This document shows, piece by piece, positions 23,191-31,709 of a DNA stretch of 33,062 nucleotides. The stretch comes from Acidobacteriota bacterium (GTDB lineage: Bacteria; Acidobacteriota; Blastocatellia; Pyrinomonadales; Pyrinomonadaceae): NCBI GenBank assembly GCA_018269075.1, contig JAFDVJ010000010.1, positions 1-33,062 on the forward strand, in the 5' to 3' direction. Positions within the stretch are counted from its first letter, which is position 1. Each line of letters opens with the position of its first letter. Below the pieces are notes generated by a model. The model was not told the origin of the DNA and searched no databases. It was given only the letters and a program-made list of their open reading frames with translations. The translations under genes were made by a program, and so were the position numbers.

Positions 23191-24537
23191 TCACGGCCCG
23201 ACTTTTTTGGCCCTGAAGCTCTGGTTCCCGTTTACCGAAAGCGCCAGTTCCGCGATCTCGCCCTTTTCGTTTTTGACGAAGCGATACGTCGCGCGGCGGT
23301 CTTCGCGGGTGAAAAAGTCGGTTTCGTTCTCCGGCAGCAGCTCGAATTTCCCGAGCGGGCTTTCGACGAAGAGCTTCGCGCCCTCGCGGCTGACCCTGAC
23401 GACGACGTTCGAATTGTCGACCCTGTATTGGCCGGCCAGCGCGTCGAAGACTTTCGGATCGATCTTCGCGACGGTCCGTTTCGGGAGCAGATCCGGCAGG
23501 TAGAAGTCGGCGATGTTGAGCGCCATAATGTTCGGACTGGCGTCGTCGCCGTTGGTCAGCACGATCACGCTCAGCCGATCGTCGACGAAGCGGGTGATCT
23601 CGGCGCGAAAGCCCGGCAGCGAGCCGCCGTGACGCACCGTCCGGTGAGTTCCGATCTTGCCGAGCTCCCAGCCGAAACCGTAGGGATAGGTCGTTCCGTT
23701 GTTGAGCTTGACCGGCGACCACATCTGCTCGCGGCTGGCCGATTTAAGGATTTGGTCGCCGTAGAGCGTGGCGTCCCATTTGGCGAGATCGAGGACGGTC
23801 GACAGAAACGCGCCGCTCGGCCGGAGGGCCAGATAATTCTCGGCGTTTTCCATCCGGTTATTGTTCCAGTCGTACCCGTCGGCGCGATCGGCGACGATCG
23901 CGGTCGCGGTCGTCGTGCGGGTGGCGTTCATCCCGAGCGGCTTAAAGACGCGTTCGCTCAGAAAAACGTCCCACGGCTGGCCGCTTACTTTGCGAATGAT
24001 CTCGGCGAGCGTGAAATAGCCGACGTTGCAGTATTCCCATTTCTCGCCGGGTTGAAAACGGAGCGGCAGCGGATACGCGGTTTTGATCACGTCGGCGTCG
24101 CTCTGGATCTTGAGCGGGTCGAAGCCCGGCGCTTCGCGGACGATGCCCGAAGTATGGGTCAGCAGATGCCGGACGGTGATGCCCTTCCAGCTTTCGGGCG
24201 TCCCGTCGAGAAACTTGCCGACCGGATCGTCGAGGCCGAGCTTGCCTTCCTCGATCAGGAGCAGAATGCCGGCCGCCAGAAACTGTTTGCTGACCGAGCC
24301 GATCTTGAAAACGGTTTCGGGTTTGACGGCCGCGCCGAGCTCGAGATTGGCGAAGCCGTAGCCCGCGGTCTTGACGATCTTTCCGTCTTTCACGACCGCG
24401 ATCGCAACGCCCGGCACGTGCTGCCCCGCCATCGCCGCTTTAACGTAATCGTCGACCTGATCGGCCCGCCCCGCGACGGCCGCGGTCAGCAGTATCAACA
24501 ATAAGAGAATCGCCGGCTGACGTAAGATAATTTTCAC
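23191..24537 (-). CDS. Serine hydrolase, class C beta-lactamase/penicillin-binding-protein family
   Basis: 448 residues. The start is GTG (24535-24537) behind AGAGGT. A signal peptide spans about residues 1-25 (PAILLLLILLTAAVAGRA). The catalytic parts of the class C/EstB family are all present: SVSK (81-84, nucleophile and base), YCN (169-171) and HGG (303-305). RHLLTHTSGIV is the usual neighbour of the second motif. The C-terminal 100 residues (DALAGQYRVDNSNVVVRVSR and following) form the small beta-barrel domain often attached to such enzymes. Members act as D-aminopeptidases, esterases or, rarely, beta-lactamases; this one probably works in the periplasm on peptides or esters. Base composition is that of the core genome, unlike the six small genes beside it. 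Confidence 0.93.
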   Translation of the reverse strand: MKIILRQPAILLLLILLTAAVAGRADQVDDYVKAAMAGQHVPGVAIAVVKDGKIVKTAGYGFANLELGAAVKPETVFKIGSVSKQFLAAGILLLIEEGKLGLDDPVGKFLDGTPESWKGITVRHLLTHTSGIVREAPGFDPLKIQSDADVIKTAYPLPLRFQPGEKWEYCNVGYFTLAEIIRKVSGQPWDVFLSERVFKPLGMNATRTTTATAIVADRADGYDWNNNRMENAENYLALRPSGAFLSTVLDLAKWDATLYGDQILKSASREQMWSPVKLNNGTTYPYGFGWELGKIGTHRTVRHGGSLPGFRAEITRFVDDRLSVIVLTNGDDASPNIMALNIADFYLPDLLPKRTVAKIDPKVFDALAGQYRVDNSNVVVRVSREGAKLFVESPLGKFELLPENETDFFTREDRRATYRFVKNEKGEIAELALSVNGNQSFRAKKVGP

Positions 24538-25003
24538 GATTTCGACCTCTGGAATTGATTTTATCGGTTAGAATTTCAGGGATTTATACGACGGTTTCCG
24601 GGAAATGGTTTAATACTTTTAGGCTCTTTCGTCAAAAAACAAACTTTGCGGATCGCCGGAAAAATAAAAGAGCCACGAGAAACGGTTGATGAATAATGTT
24701 TTAGGACGAGTCGATTGTTTATGCGGCATAAATTGCGGGACAATGTGCGGCTCATCTTCTGAGATCGCGTATAAGCGTAGTTTTTGGACGCCGTGCATCG
24801 CAGGACGCGCATTTTGTGTTTGGGGCGTATTTTTGGATTGACGCCGACTCTGCTTGCTGATATCTTAGGCCTTAAATGAATACGGTCGGTTGTTGGGAAA
24901 GCGGTCTTGTTGTCCGATTCCCCCGAAACGGTGACGGAAACCGTTAATCGGAAATTTTGTAAAAAACACGGCAATAAACTCAGCTTTCAAAAATATATCC
25001 CTG
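24538..25003. other. Intergenic stretch between the serine hydrolase and hsdR
   Basis: About 465 bases between divergent genes, with mixed composition. I find no gene and no repeat shared with other parts of the window. It must hold the promoters of both genes; the 13 bases before the hsdR start (ATATATCCCTG) carry no Shine-Dalgarno sequence. Confidence 0.5.
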
Positions 25004-27394
25004 ATGAGCATCGACAAAAAAACCTTATCCGAGCGCGACATCTGCACAAAATATATCACTCCCGCCATCGAACGGGCGGGTTGGGACAAGCAAACTCAAT
25101 TTCTCGAAGAAGTGACTTTTACGGACGGCCGGATCATCGTTCGCGGAAAGCTTCACACCCGCGGCACGGCCAAACGCGCCGATTATATTCTTTATTACAA
25201 GCCGAATATTCCGATCGCCGTCATCGAGGCCAAAGACAATAAACATTCGGTGCGCGACGGTTTGCAGCAGGGGCTCGACTACGCCCGGATTCTCGACATT
25301 CCCTTCGTCTTCAGCAGCAACGGCGACGGGTTCGTTTTTCACGACCGGACGGCAACCGGCGCCGACATCGAAACCGAGCTCGACAACGATCATTTCCCGT
25401 CGCCCGAAGAGCTCTGGGAACGCTATAAGAAATACAAGGGCATCGTCACGCCCGAAGCCGAAAAGATCGTCGAGCAGGATTATTATTTCGACGGCAGCGG
25501 AAGAAAGCCGCGCTATTACCAGCAGATCGCCGTCAATCGGACGGTCGAAGCGATCGCCGGCGGGCAAAACCGAATCCTGCTCGTGATGGCGACCGGCACG
25601 GGCAAAACCTACACCGCTTTTCAGATCATCTACCGGCTCTGGAAATCGCGGGCGAAAAGAAAAATTCTGTTTCTGGCCGACCGCAACGCGCTGATCGAAC
25701 AGACCAAACGCGGCGATTTCAAACATTTCAACGATAAAATGACGGTCGTCAAAAAGCATCAGGTCGATAAGGCCTACGAAGTCTATCTGGCGCTTTATCA
25801 GGGGCTTTCCGGTTCGGAAGAAGAGCGCAACATCTATAAACAGTTCAGCCCCGACTTCTTCGATCTGGTCGTCGTCGACGAGTGTCACCGGGGAAGCGCG
25901 CGCGAAGACAGCTCGTGGCGCGAGATTCTCGAATATTTCAAGGGCGCGACGCAGATCGGTCTGACGGCGACCCCGCGCGAAACCGACGAGATCAGCAATT
26001 CGGAATATTTCGGCGAGCCGATTTACACCTATTCGCTCAAACAGGGCATCAACGACGGGTTTCTCGCGCCCTATCGCGTCGTGCGGGTGATGCTCGACGT
26101 CGACGCCGAAGGCTGGCGGCCGCCGAAAGGGTTCAGGGACAAGTTCGGCAATTTGGTCGAGGACAGAGTCTACAACCGGCGCGACTTCGACAAGAAGATC
26201 GTCATCGAGGAGCGTCGAAAACTCGTCGCGCGAAAGATCAGCGAGATTTTGGAATCGATCGGCAGATTCTCGAAATCGATCGTGTTCTGCTGCGACATCG
26301 AACACGCGCAGGGGATGCGGGGCGAGCTCGTCAAGGCGAACGCCGATCTGGCCGCGGCCAATTCCAAATACGTCATGCAGATCACGGGCGACAACGACGA
26401 AGGCAAGCGCGAGCTCGAAAACTTCACCAATCCCGAAGAAACCTATCCCGTCATCGCGACGACTTCCGAGCTGATGACGACCGGCGTCGACGCGCAGACC
26501 TGCAAATTGATCGTGCTCGATTCGAACATCAATTCGATGACGAAGTTCAAGCAGATCATCGGCCGGGGAACGCGGATCAACGAGGAATACGATAAGCGGT
26601 CGTTCACGATTCTCGATTTTCGCAACGCCACCGATCTGTTCGCCGACCGCGAATTCGACGGCGAACCGATTCGCGTCAAGCCGATTTCCGAAGACGCCGA
26701 TCTGACGACGATCATCGCGGAAGAAGAAGCGGACGAAACGCCGCTCATCGACGAGGAAACGGGCGAGGAAGTGCGGATCGTTCCGCCCGCCGTGCGGACG
26801 CCGGCCTCGACGCCGGCGAATTTCACCAGGCTCGAAAAGATCGTCGTCAACGGCGTCGACGTCTCGGTGCTGGTTTCGCGAGAGCTGCATTTCGACAGCC
26901 AGGGCAAGCCGATCACGAAAAAGCTGACCGACCACACGAAGGAAATCGTCACCGAGCAGTTCGCCACGCTCAAGGATTTTCTGACCAGATGGAACGAATC
27001 CGACCGCAAAGAGGCGATCATCGGCGAGCTCGAAGAACGCGGCGTGCTGGTCGCCGAGCTCGAAAACTCGGTCGATAAACAGCTCGATCTGTTCGACCTG
27101 ATCTGTCACGTCGCTTACGACCAGCCGCCGCTGACGAGAAAAGAACGGGCGAACAACGTCAAGAAGCGCAATTATTTTACGAAGTACGGCGACCGGACGC
27201 GGCAGGTTCTGGAAGCGCTGCTGGACAAATACGCCGACGAAGGCGTGCAGGAAATCGAGAACATCAAAGTCCTGCAGATTCCGCCGATCGACGAATTCGG
27301 CTCGCCGACCGAAATCATTATGCAGTTCGGCGGAAAGCAGAAGTATCTCGAAGCCGTCAGGGAATTGGAATCGGAGCTTTATAAAGTCGCCTGA
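25004..27394 (+). CDS. hsdR: Type I restriction enzyme, endonuclease/translocase subunit (HsdR, EcoEI-like)
   Basis: 796 residues from ATG 25004. HsdR cuts DNA after ATP-driven translocation, when the HsdM-HsdS part meets an unmodified site. The N-terminal nuclease has the PD-ExK-type parts RADYILYY (Asp60) and IAVIEAKD (Glu75, Lys77). The SF2 motor follows: Walker A MATGTGKT (195-202), ILFLADRNALIEQ, DECH (292-295), LTATP (320-324), and the C-terminal RecA-like half with SELMTTGVDA and QIIGRGTRI. The last 200 residues are the C-terminal domain that binds the methylase core. Composition is GC-rich like the host genome. It is followed on the same strand by hsdM after 328 bases, which contain an inverted-repeat element. 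Confidence 0.96.
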   Translation: MSIDKKTLSERDICTKYITPAIERAGWDKQTQFLEEVTFTDGRIIVRGKLHTRGTAKRADYILYYKPNIPIAVIEAKDNKHSVRDGLQQGLDYARILDIPFVFSSNGDGFVFHDRTATGADIETELDNDHFPSPEELWERYKKYKGIVTPEAEKIVEQDYYFDGSGRKPRYYQQIAVNRTVEAIAGGQNRILLVMATGTGKTYTAFQIIYRLWKSRAKRKILFLADRNALIEQTKRGDFKHFNDKMTVVKKHQVDKAYEVYLALYQGLSGSEEERNIYKQFSPDFFDLVVVDECHRGSAREDSSWREILEYFKGATQIGLTATPRETDEISNSEYFGEPIYTYSLKQGINDGFLAPYRVVRVMLDVDAEGWRPPKGFRDKFGNLVEDRVYNRRDFDKKIVIEERRKLVARKISEILESIGRFSKSIVFCCDIEHAQGMRGELVKANADLAAANSKYVMQITGDNDEGKRELENFTNPEETYPVIATTSELMTTGVDAQTCKLIVLDSNINSMTKFKQIIGRGTRINEEYDKRSFTILDFRNATDLFADREFDGEPIRVKPISEDADLTTIIAEEEADETPLIDEETGEEVRIVPPAVRTPASTPANFTRLEKIVVNGVDVSVLVSRELHFDSQGKPITKKLTDHTKEIVTEQFATLKDFLTRWNESDRKEAIIGELEERGVLVAELENSVDKQLDLFDLICHVAYDQPPLTRKERANNVKKRNYFTKYGDRTRQVLEALLDKYADEGVQEIENIKVLQIPPIDEFGSPTEIIMQFGGKQKYLEAVRELESELYKVA

Positions 27395-27482
27395 AAAGAA
27401 ATAAATATCGGTTAGTGAACCAAAACAATGCTCGGATCAATTGCCGCCGGCCGATAATGTTTGAAAAAATTTGAAAAAATTA

Positions 27483-27638
27483 AAACCGCGTGACTGGAGC
27501 GCAGGCATCCCTGCCTGCCTGAGCGCGAAAGCGCGAAAAGTTTTTTCATAATCGAGCAGCGTCGGGAAACCGCAACGTATCGACAGCGCTGGCGCGGCGT
27601 TGGCAGGCAGGGATGCCTGCGCTCCAGTCACGCGGTTT
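27483..27638. repeat. Inverted-repeat element inside the restriction-modification locus, copy 2
   Basis: Two arms of 37 bases that are perfect reverse complements: 27483-27519, beginning AAACCGCGTGACTGGAGCGC, and 27602-27638. The interior of 82 bases carries a small palindrome, GCGCGAAAGCGC. Each arm also holds AGGCATCCCTGCCT, similar to the arm of the repeat at 321-454. It stands between hsdR and hsdM and could form a long cruciform or hairpin in the transcript. No coding sequence is evident in 27395-27722. Confidence 0.95.
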
Positions 27639-27722
27639 ATCTTTCGGTTCGCCGTCAAATATCGAAAAGCAGAGTAATGCAGACGCGCAGGCGCATCGAC
27701 ATTTAAAGACACAATCAACAAA

Positions 27723-29153
27723 ATGGTAAATCTACAGGGATTATTAAAATCCATCCAAAACATAATGTGGCAGGACAACGGGCTCAACGGCGACGCGCAG
27801 CGGATCGAGCAGCTCGGCTGGATGCTTTTTCTGAAAATCTTTTCCGACAAGGACCGCGAGCTCGAACTGCTGCTCGACGATTACAAATCGCCGATTCCCG
27901 ACGAATATCACTGGGAAAAGGTCAAGGGAAACTGGGCCGGCGACGACGAGGGCATAACCGGCGACGAATTGGCGGAATTCGTCGACCGCAAACTCTTTCC
28001 GGCTTTGAGAAACATCGACGTCAGCACCGGCAACCGGCGGGCGCTGATCGTCCGCGAAGTCTTCGAGGGCAACAACAACTATATGAAAAGCGGAATCAAT
28101 ATCCGCAAGGTCCTCAACAAGCTCAACGAGATCGATTTCAACATCGCCCGCGAACGTCACGCGTTCGGCGAGATTTACGAAACGATTCTCAAGGATCTGC
28201 AGAGCGCGGGAAAAAGCGGCGAGTTTTACACGCCGCGCGCGATCACGAAGTTTATCACCGACATCATCGATCCGCGGATCGGCGAAAAGATTCTCGATCC
28301 GGCCTGCGGGACGGGCGGTTTCCTGTCGGGCGCGGTCGAGCATCTGAAGCCGAAAAATACCGAGGAAAGAAAGCTCGTCGAAGAAAACACGATCGGCTGG
28401 GAATACAAACCGCTTCCCTATCTGCTGGCGACGACCAACCTGATCCTCCACGACATCGAGGTTCCGAACATCACGTTTCGCGACGCGCTCGATCAGCCCT
28501 TAAGCAATTACACCGAGAAAAACCGGGTCGACGCGATTCTCGCCAATCCGCCGTTCGGCGGGATCGTCGCCAACAACAACGAAACGAATTTCCCGCAGAC
28601 CTACCGGACGAAGGAAAGCGCGGATTTGTTTCTGATCCTGATGATTCATCTGCTCAAAATGGGCGGCCGCGCCGGGATCGTGCTGCCCGACGGCTCGCTG
28701 ACGGGCGAAGGCGTCAAACAAAGAGTCCGGCAAAGGCTGCTGGAAGAATGCAATCTGCACACGATCGTCCGGCTGCCGAATTCGGTCTTTCAGCCGTACG
28801 CGACCGTCGCGACGAACCTGTTGTTTTTCGAAAAGGGCAAGCCGACCCGCGAAGTCTGGTATTACGAGCACCGTTTGCCCGAAGGCCAGAAGAGCTACAG
28901 CAAAACCAAACCGATCCGGCTCGAAGAATTTCAGCCGATCAAAGACTGGTGGAACAACCGCGCCGAATCCGAAGTCTGCTGGAAAGTCCACATCGAAACC
29001 ATTAAACAACGCGGTTATGATTTAGACATCAAAAATCCAAATAAAACTGAAGAAGAACACGAATACACAAGCCAAGAAATTTTTGGATTACTCGAAAGGA
29101 GTTTTTTAAAGTGTAACGACTTGTTGGGCTTGATGAAAGAGGAAATCAGATGA
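27723..29153 (+). CDS. hsdM: Type I modification methylase (HsdM, N6-adenine)
   Basis: 476 residues from ATG 27723, with no strong ribosome site. HsdM adds methyl groups to adenine within the site chosen by HsdS and forms the M2S core. The HsdM N-terminal helical part (IMWQDNGLNGDAQRIEQLGW, MLFLKIFSDKD) is followed by the SAM-binding motif I DPACGTGGF (192-200) and the catalytic NPPF (275-278). GEFYTPR before motif I is typical. From about residue 430 (after VHIETIKQRG, base 29010) the codon use turns abruptly AT-rich to the end (LDIKNPNKTEEEHEYTSQEI). The stop TGA overlaps the ATG of hsdS (ATGA), so translation is coupled. Confidence 0.97.
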   Translation: MVNLQGLLKSIQNIMWQDNGLNGDAQRIEQLGWMLFLKIFSDKDRELELLLDDYKSPIPDEYHWEKVKGNWAGDDEGITGDELAEFVDRKLFPALRNIDVSTGNRRALIVREVFEGNNNYMKSGINIRKVLNKLNEIDFNIARERHAFGEIYETILKDLQSAGKSGEFYTPRAITKFITDIIDPRIGEKILDPACGTGGFLSGAVEHLKPKNTEERKLVEENTIGWEYKPLPYLLATTNLILHDIEVPNITFRDALDQPLSNYTEKNRVDAILANPPFGGIVANNNETNFPQTYRTKESADLFLILMIHLLKMGGRAGIVLPDGSLTGEGVKQRVRQRLLEECNLHTIVRLPNSVFQPYATVATNLLFFEKGKPTREVWYYEHRLPEGQKSYSKTKPIRLEEFQPIKDWWNNRAESEVCWKVHIETIKQRGYDLDIKNPNKTEEEHEYTSQEIFGLLERSFLKCNDLLGLMKEEIR

Positions 29154-30772
29154 GCAGAGGCAGAAAAGCTGAAACAATTTCATATGGTTCATTTTGGGAA
29201 GAAATTTTCAACAAATCGCAAGGCTTTTACTTTCAATATATTGTAAGTCGACTTGGAAGAAATAAAGGAAGGCTTTCAGATGAAAATGCAATCGATTTAT
29301 TGAAAACGCTTAGCCAAGAAAAAGAACCTTTGTTCAAAGAAAGAAAGATTTCAAAAGTTAAGTCAGAAGAAGTAAAGCAAAATTCGGGTTTACTTTTTGA
29401 ACTTCCTGAAAATTGGGTTTGGTGCAAATTAGAAGAAATTGGAGAAGCTGTTATTGGTTTGACTTATAAACCAAGTGAAATAAGCGAAAATGGCACACCT
29501 GTTTTACGAGCTAATAATATTCAAGATAATAAAATTCAATATGATGATGTGGTAAAAGTTACGGCCAAAGTGCGAGATAAACAAATTGCAAATATAGGAG
29601 ATATTGTGATTTGTGTGCGAAGTGGAAGTGCAAATTTAATTGGAAAATCAGCAATAATTGACCGAGAAGGTTTTTCTTTTGGTGCGTTTATGAGTCTTTT
29701 TAGAAGTCGTTTCAATGATTATATTCAATTATTTATGACTTCAAATCTTTGTAAGAATCAAATAAATGATAAAAAAAGCACGGGCATAAATCAGCTAACT
29801 CAAGCTACCTTGAGAAATCTTTTACTTCCGCTTCCACCGCTTTCGGAACAAAAAATGATTTTGAACTTTTTTAATGATTTTAGAAAGAACCAATTAGACG
29901 AGAAAAGAGAGTATTTTGACTCAGAAATTGAAAATGAAGTTATTTCGCTTCATCAAGCCCAAATTTACAACCATCAAGTAAAGACCGAAATTTCGCATCA
30001 ACTCGATCTAATCCGCCAACTTCGTCAAGCCTTTTTGCGTGAAGCGATGCAGGGCAAACTCGTTCCGCAGGATGAAGCGGACGAACCCGCCGAAATTCTG
30101 CTCGAAAGGATTAAAGCCGAAAAAGAAAAACTCATCGCGGAAAAGAAAATCAAACGAGATAAACCTTTGCCCGAAATCAAAGCCGAAGAAATTCCGTTTG
30201 AGATTCCGAATAATTGGGTTTGGTGTAGATTGGGTGAGTTGATAGAACTTGTTTCTGGACAACATATTGAAACCACAGATTACAATGAAAAAGGCGAAGG
30301 TTTTCCATACTTAACAGGTCCTTCAGATTTTGGCGAAGTCTTTCCAAATCCAACAAAGTGGACAACAAAGCCAAAAGTATTCGCCGAAAAAGATGATATT
30401 TTAATAACGGTAAAGGGTTCAGGCGTTGGGAAAACAAACATTTCAAACTTGGATAAAGTAGTTATAAGTCGTCAGTTAATGGCTATTAGAACAAGATTTA
30501 TTTCAAGGTTTTTTATTCATTACTTTTTAGATAACTCTTTTGATTTATTGCAATCAGAAAAAAAAGGAACTGGTATTCCTGGTATTAGTAGAGAGAACAT
30601 TCTAGAAAAACTATTTCCACTTCCACCATTACCCGAACAAAAGCGAATCGTCGAAAAACTGGAAAAGCTGATGAAATTCTGCGACGAGCTCGAAGCCGGC
30701 ATCCGCGAAAGCAAAGCGCAGGCGGAAAGCCTTTTACAAGTCGCGCTCAGGGAAGCGCTGGAGCCGATATAA
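29150..30772 (+). CDS. hsdS: Type I specificity subunit (HsdS)
   Basis: 540 residues from ATG 29150, overlapping hsdM by 4 bases. HsdS reads the split target sequence with two target-recognition domains (TRDs) joined by helices. Seen here: a first TRD starting at LPENWVWCKLEEIG (about 83) and ending with LPLPPLSEQKMI (about 240), a central helical part (LIRQLRQAFLREAMQGKLVP, then AEILLERIKAEKEKLIAEKK), a second TRD starting at IPNNWVWCRLGEL (about 355) and ending with LPPLPEQKRIVEKLEKLM. The first 80 residues are longer than in most HsdS proteins. The DNA encoding the two TRDs is AT-rich, while the central and last helical parts are GC-rich like hsdR. The two halves repeat the NWVWC and LPPL-EQK motifs. 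Confidence 0.96.
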   Translation: MSRGRKAETISYGSFWEEIFNKSQGFYFQYIVSRLGRNKGRLSDENAIDLLKTLSQEKEPLFKERKISKVKSEEVKQNSGLLFELPENWVWCKLEEIGEAVIGLTYKPSEISENGTPVLRANNIQDNKIQYDDVVKVTAKVRDKQIANIGDIVICVRSGSANLIGKSAIIDREGFSFGAFMSLFRSRFNDYIQLFMTSNLCKNQINDKKSTGINQLTQATLRNLLLPLPPLSEQKMILNFFNDFRKNQLDEKREYFDSEIENEVISLHQAQIYNHQVKTEISHQLDLIRQLRQAFLREAMQGKLVPQDEADEPAEILLERIKAEKEKLIAEKKIKRDKPLPEIKAEEIPFEIPNNWVWCRLGELIELVSGQHIETTDYNEKGEGFPYLTGPSDFGEVFPNPTKWTTKPKVFAEKDDILITVKGSGVGKTNISNLDKVVISRQLMAIRTRFISRFFIHYFLDNSFDLLQSEKKGTGIPGISRENILEKLFPLPPLPEQKRIVEKLEKLMKFCDELEAGIRESKAQAESLLQVALREALEPI

Positions 30773-30840
30773 TACTTGCGAAAATTGATTTACGCGTTAA
30801 AATAGCCAAACTAAAAGTATAAATTTTCAGGTGAGTCAGT

Positions 30841-31698
30841 ATGTTTTGGAAAACAACACACGAAGATTTAGATGGAAAAATCAACCGATTGGAATCAACA
30901 GTGAATTCTTCTTCTCATTGGTTCGGCTACGATTCTTTCAAGATTAAAGACGCTATCGAATTATGCAAAGAAATACAGGAGGATTTTAAGAAAAATATTC
31001 GTTATCCGTCAAAATCCCAACGTGATGAGGCCTGGCAAAAATTTTTCGATTTGCGCGAAGATGTCTATCGCATTAAACGCGAAGCCGCCGAACATCAATC
31101 GGAAAAACATTATCGTGAGATTGATCATCATTTGAATGATGCATATTTCTATAATTGGGAAGACGAAATCGGTGATGTGCTCACACTTGGGCTAATGCAA
31201 ACCAAAAAAGAAACTATGGTTTGGAAAGGAAAACAACTTCGCGAAGCGGGAAGATTGCTGAAAGAACATAAGCACGAAATGATTGCCAAACATAAAAATG
31301 AAATTCACGAAAGAATAATTTCCACCCGTGAAGAACACGATAAATTTTGGTTACGCTATCGAGAATATCAAGAGGAAAAACAAGAACTTTACGAGAAAAA
31401 AAAGAAGGCTTGGGAAGAAGGACAAATCCGTCGCGAACAAGCAAAAGAAAGGATTCAAGCCAATATCGACAAAAACAGAGTAAGTCTTCGCAAAGCCGAA
31501 GATGCTCTCGAACGCCAAAAACAAAGACGCAGTGATTTGGAAGATCAAATTTCGTCAGCTTGGAGCGATAGTTTTAGAGAACGCGCCGAAGGTTGGCTTG
31601 ACGAATGTAACTATAAAATTTCTGATATTGAAGATTCGATATCCCGCTTGGAATCCTGGATTCAAGAGGGTGAAGATAAATTGAATAGTTTTTATTGA
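30841..31698 (+). CDS. Coiled-coil protein of unknown function
   Basis: 285 residues from ATG 30841, with AGGTGA nine bases upstream. I do not recognise a family. From about residue 125 to the end the sequence is almost entirely charged helix (REYQEEKQELYEKKKKAWEE, GQIRREQAKERIQANIDKNR, then LERQKQRRSDLEDQISSAWS), a long coiled coil or helical bundle. The first 110 residues (KINRLESTVNSSSHWFGYDS, then LCKEIQEDFKKNIRYPSKSQ) are also helical. There is no catalytic motif and no signal peptide. The gene is AT-rich, lies 68 bases after hsdS, and its TGA overlaps the region where the next gene starts. I infer a link with the DUF262 gene, as part of a defence module. Confidence 0.8.
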   Translation: MFWKTTHEDLDGKINRLESTVNSSSHWFGYDSFKIKDAIELCKEIQEDFKKNIRYPSKSQRDEAWQKFFDLREDVYRIKREAAEHQSEKHYREIDHHLNDAYFYNWEDEIGDVLTLGLMQTKKETMVWKGKQLREAGRLLKEHKHEMIAKHKNEIHERIISTREEHDKFWLRYREYQEEKQELYEKKKKAWEEGQIRREQAKERIQANIDKNRVSLRKAEDALERQKQRRSDLEDQISSAWSDSFRERAEGWLDECNYKISDIEDSISRLESWIQEGEDKLNSFY

Positions 31699-31709
31699 AG
31701 CCCCAAAAT

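Noticed and set aside
23066..23722. Minus-strand open frame of 218 codons overlapping the serine hydrolase
   Set aside because: Same strand but other frame, Arg-rich and without motif; the SVSK/YCN/HGG frame is the real one.
25025..27109. Minus-strand open frame of 694 codons opposite hsdR
   Set aside because: Shadow of hsdR, which has all helicase motifs in the plus frame.
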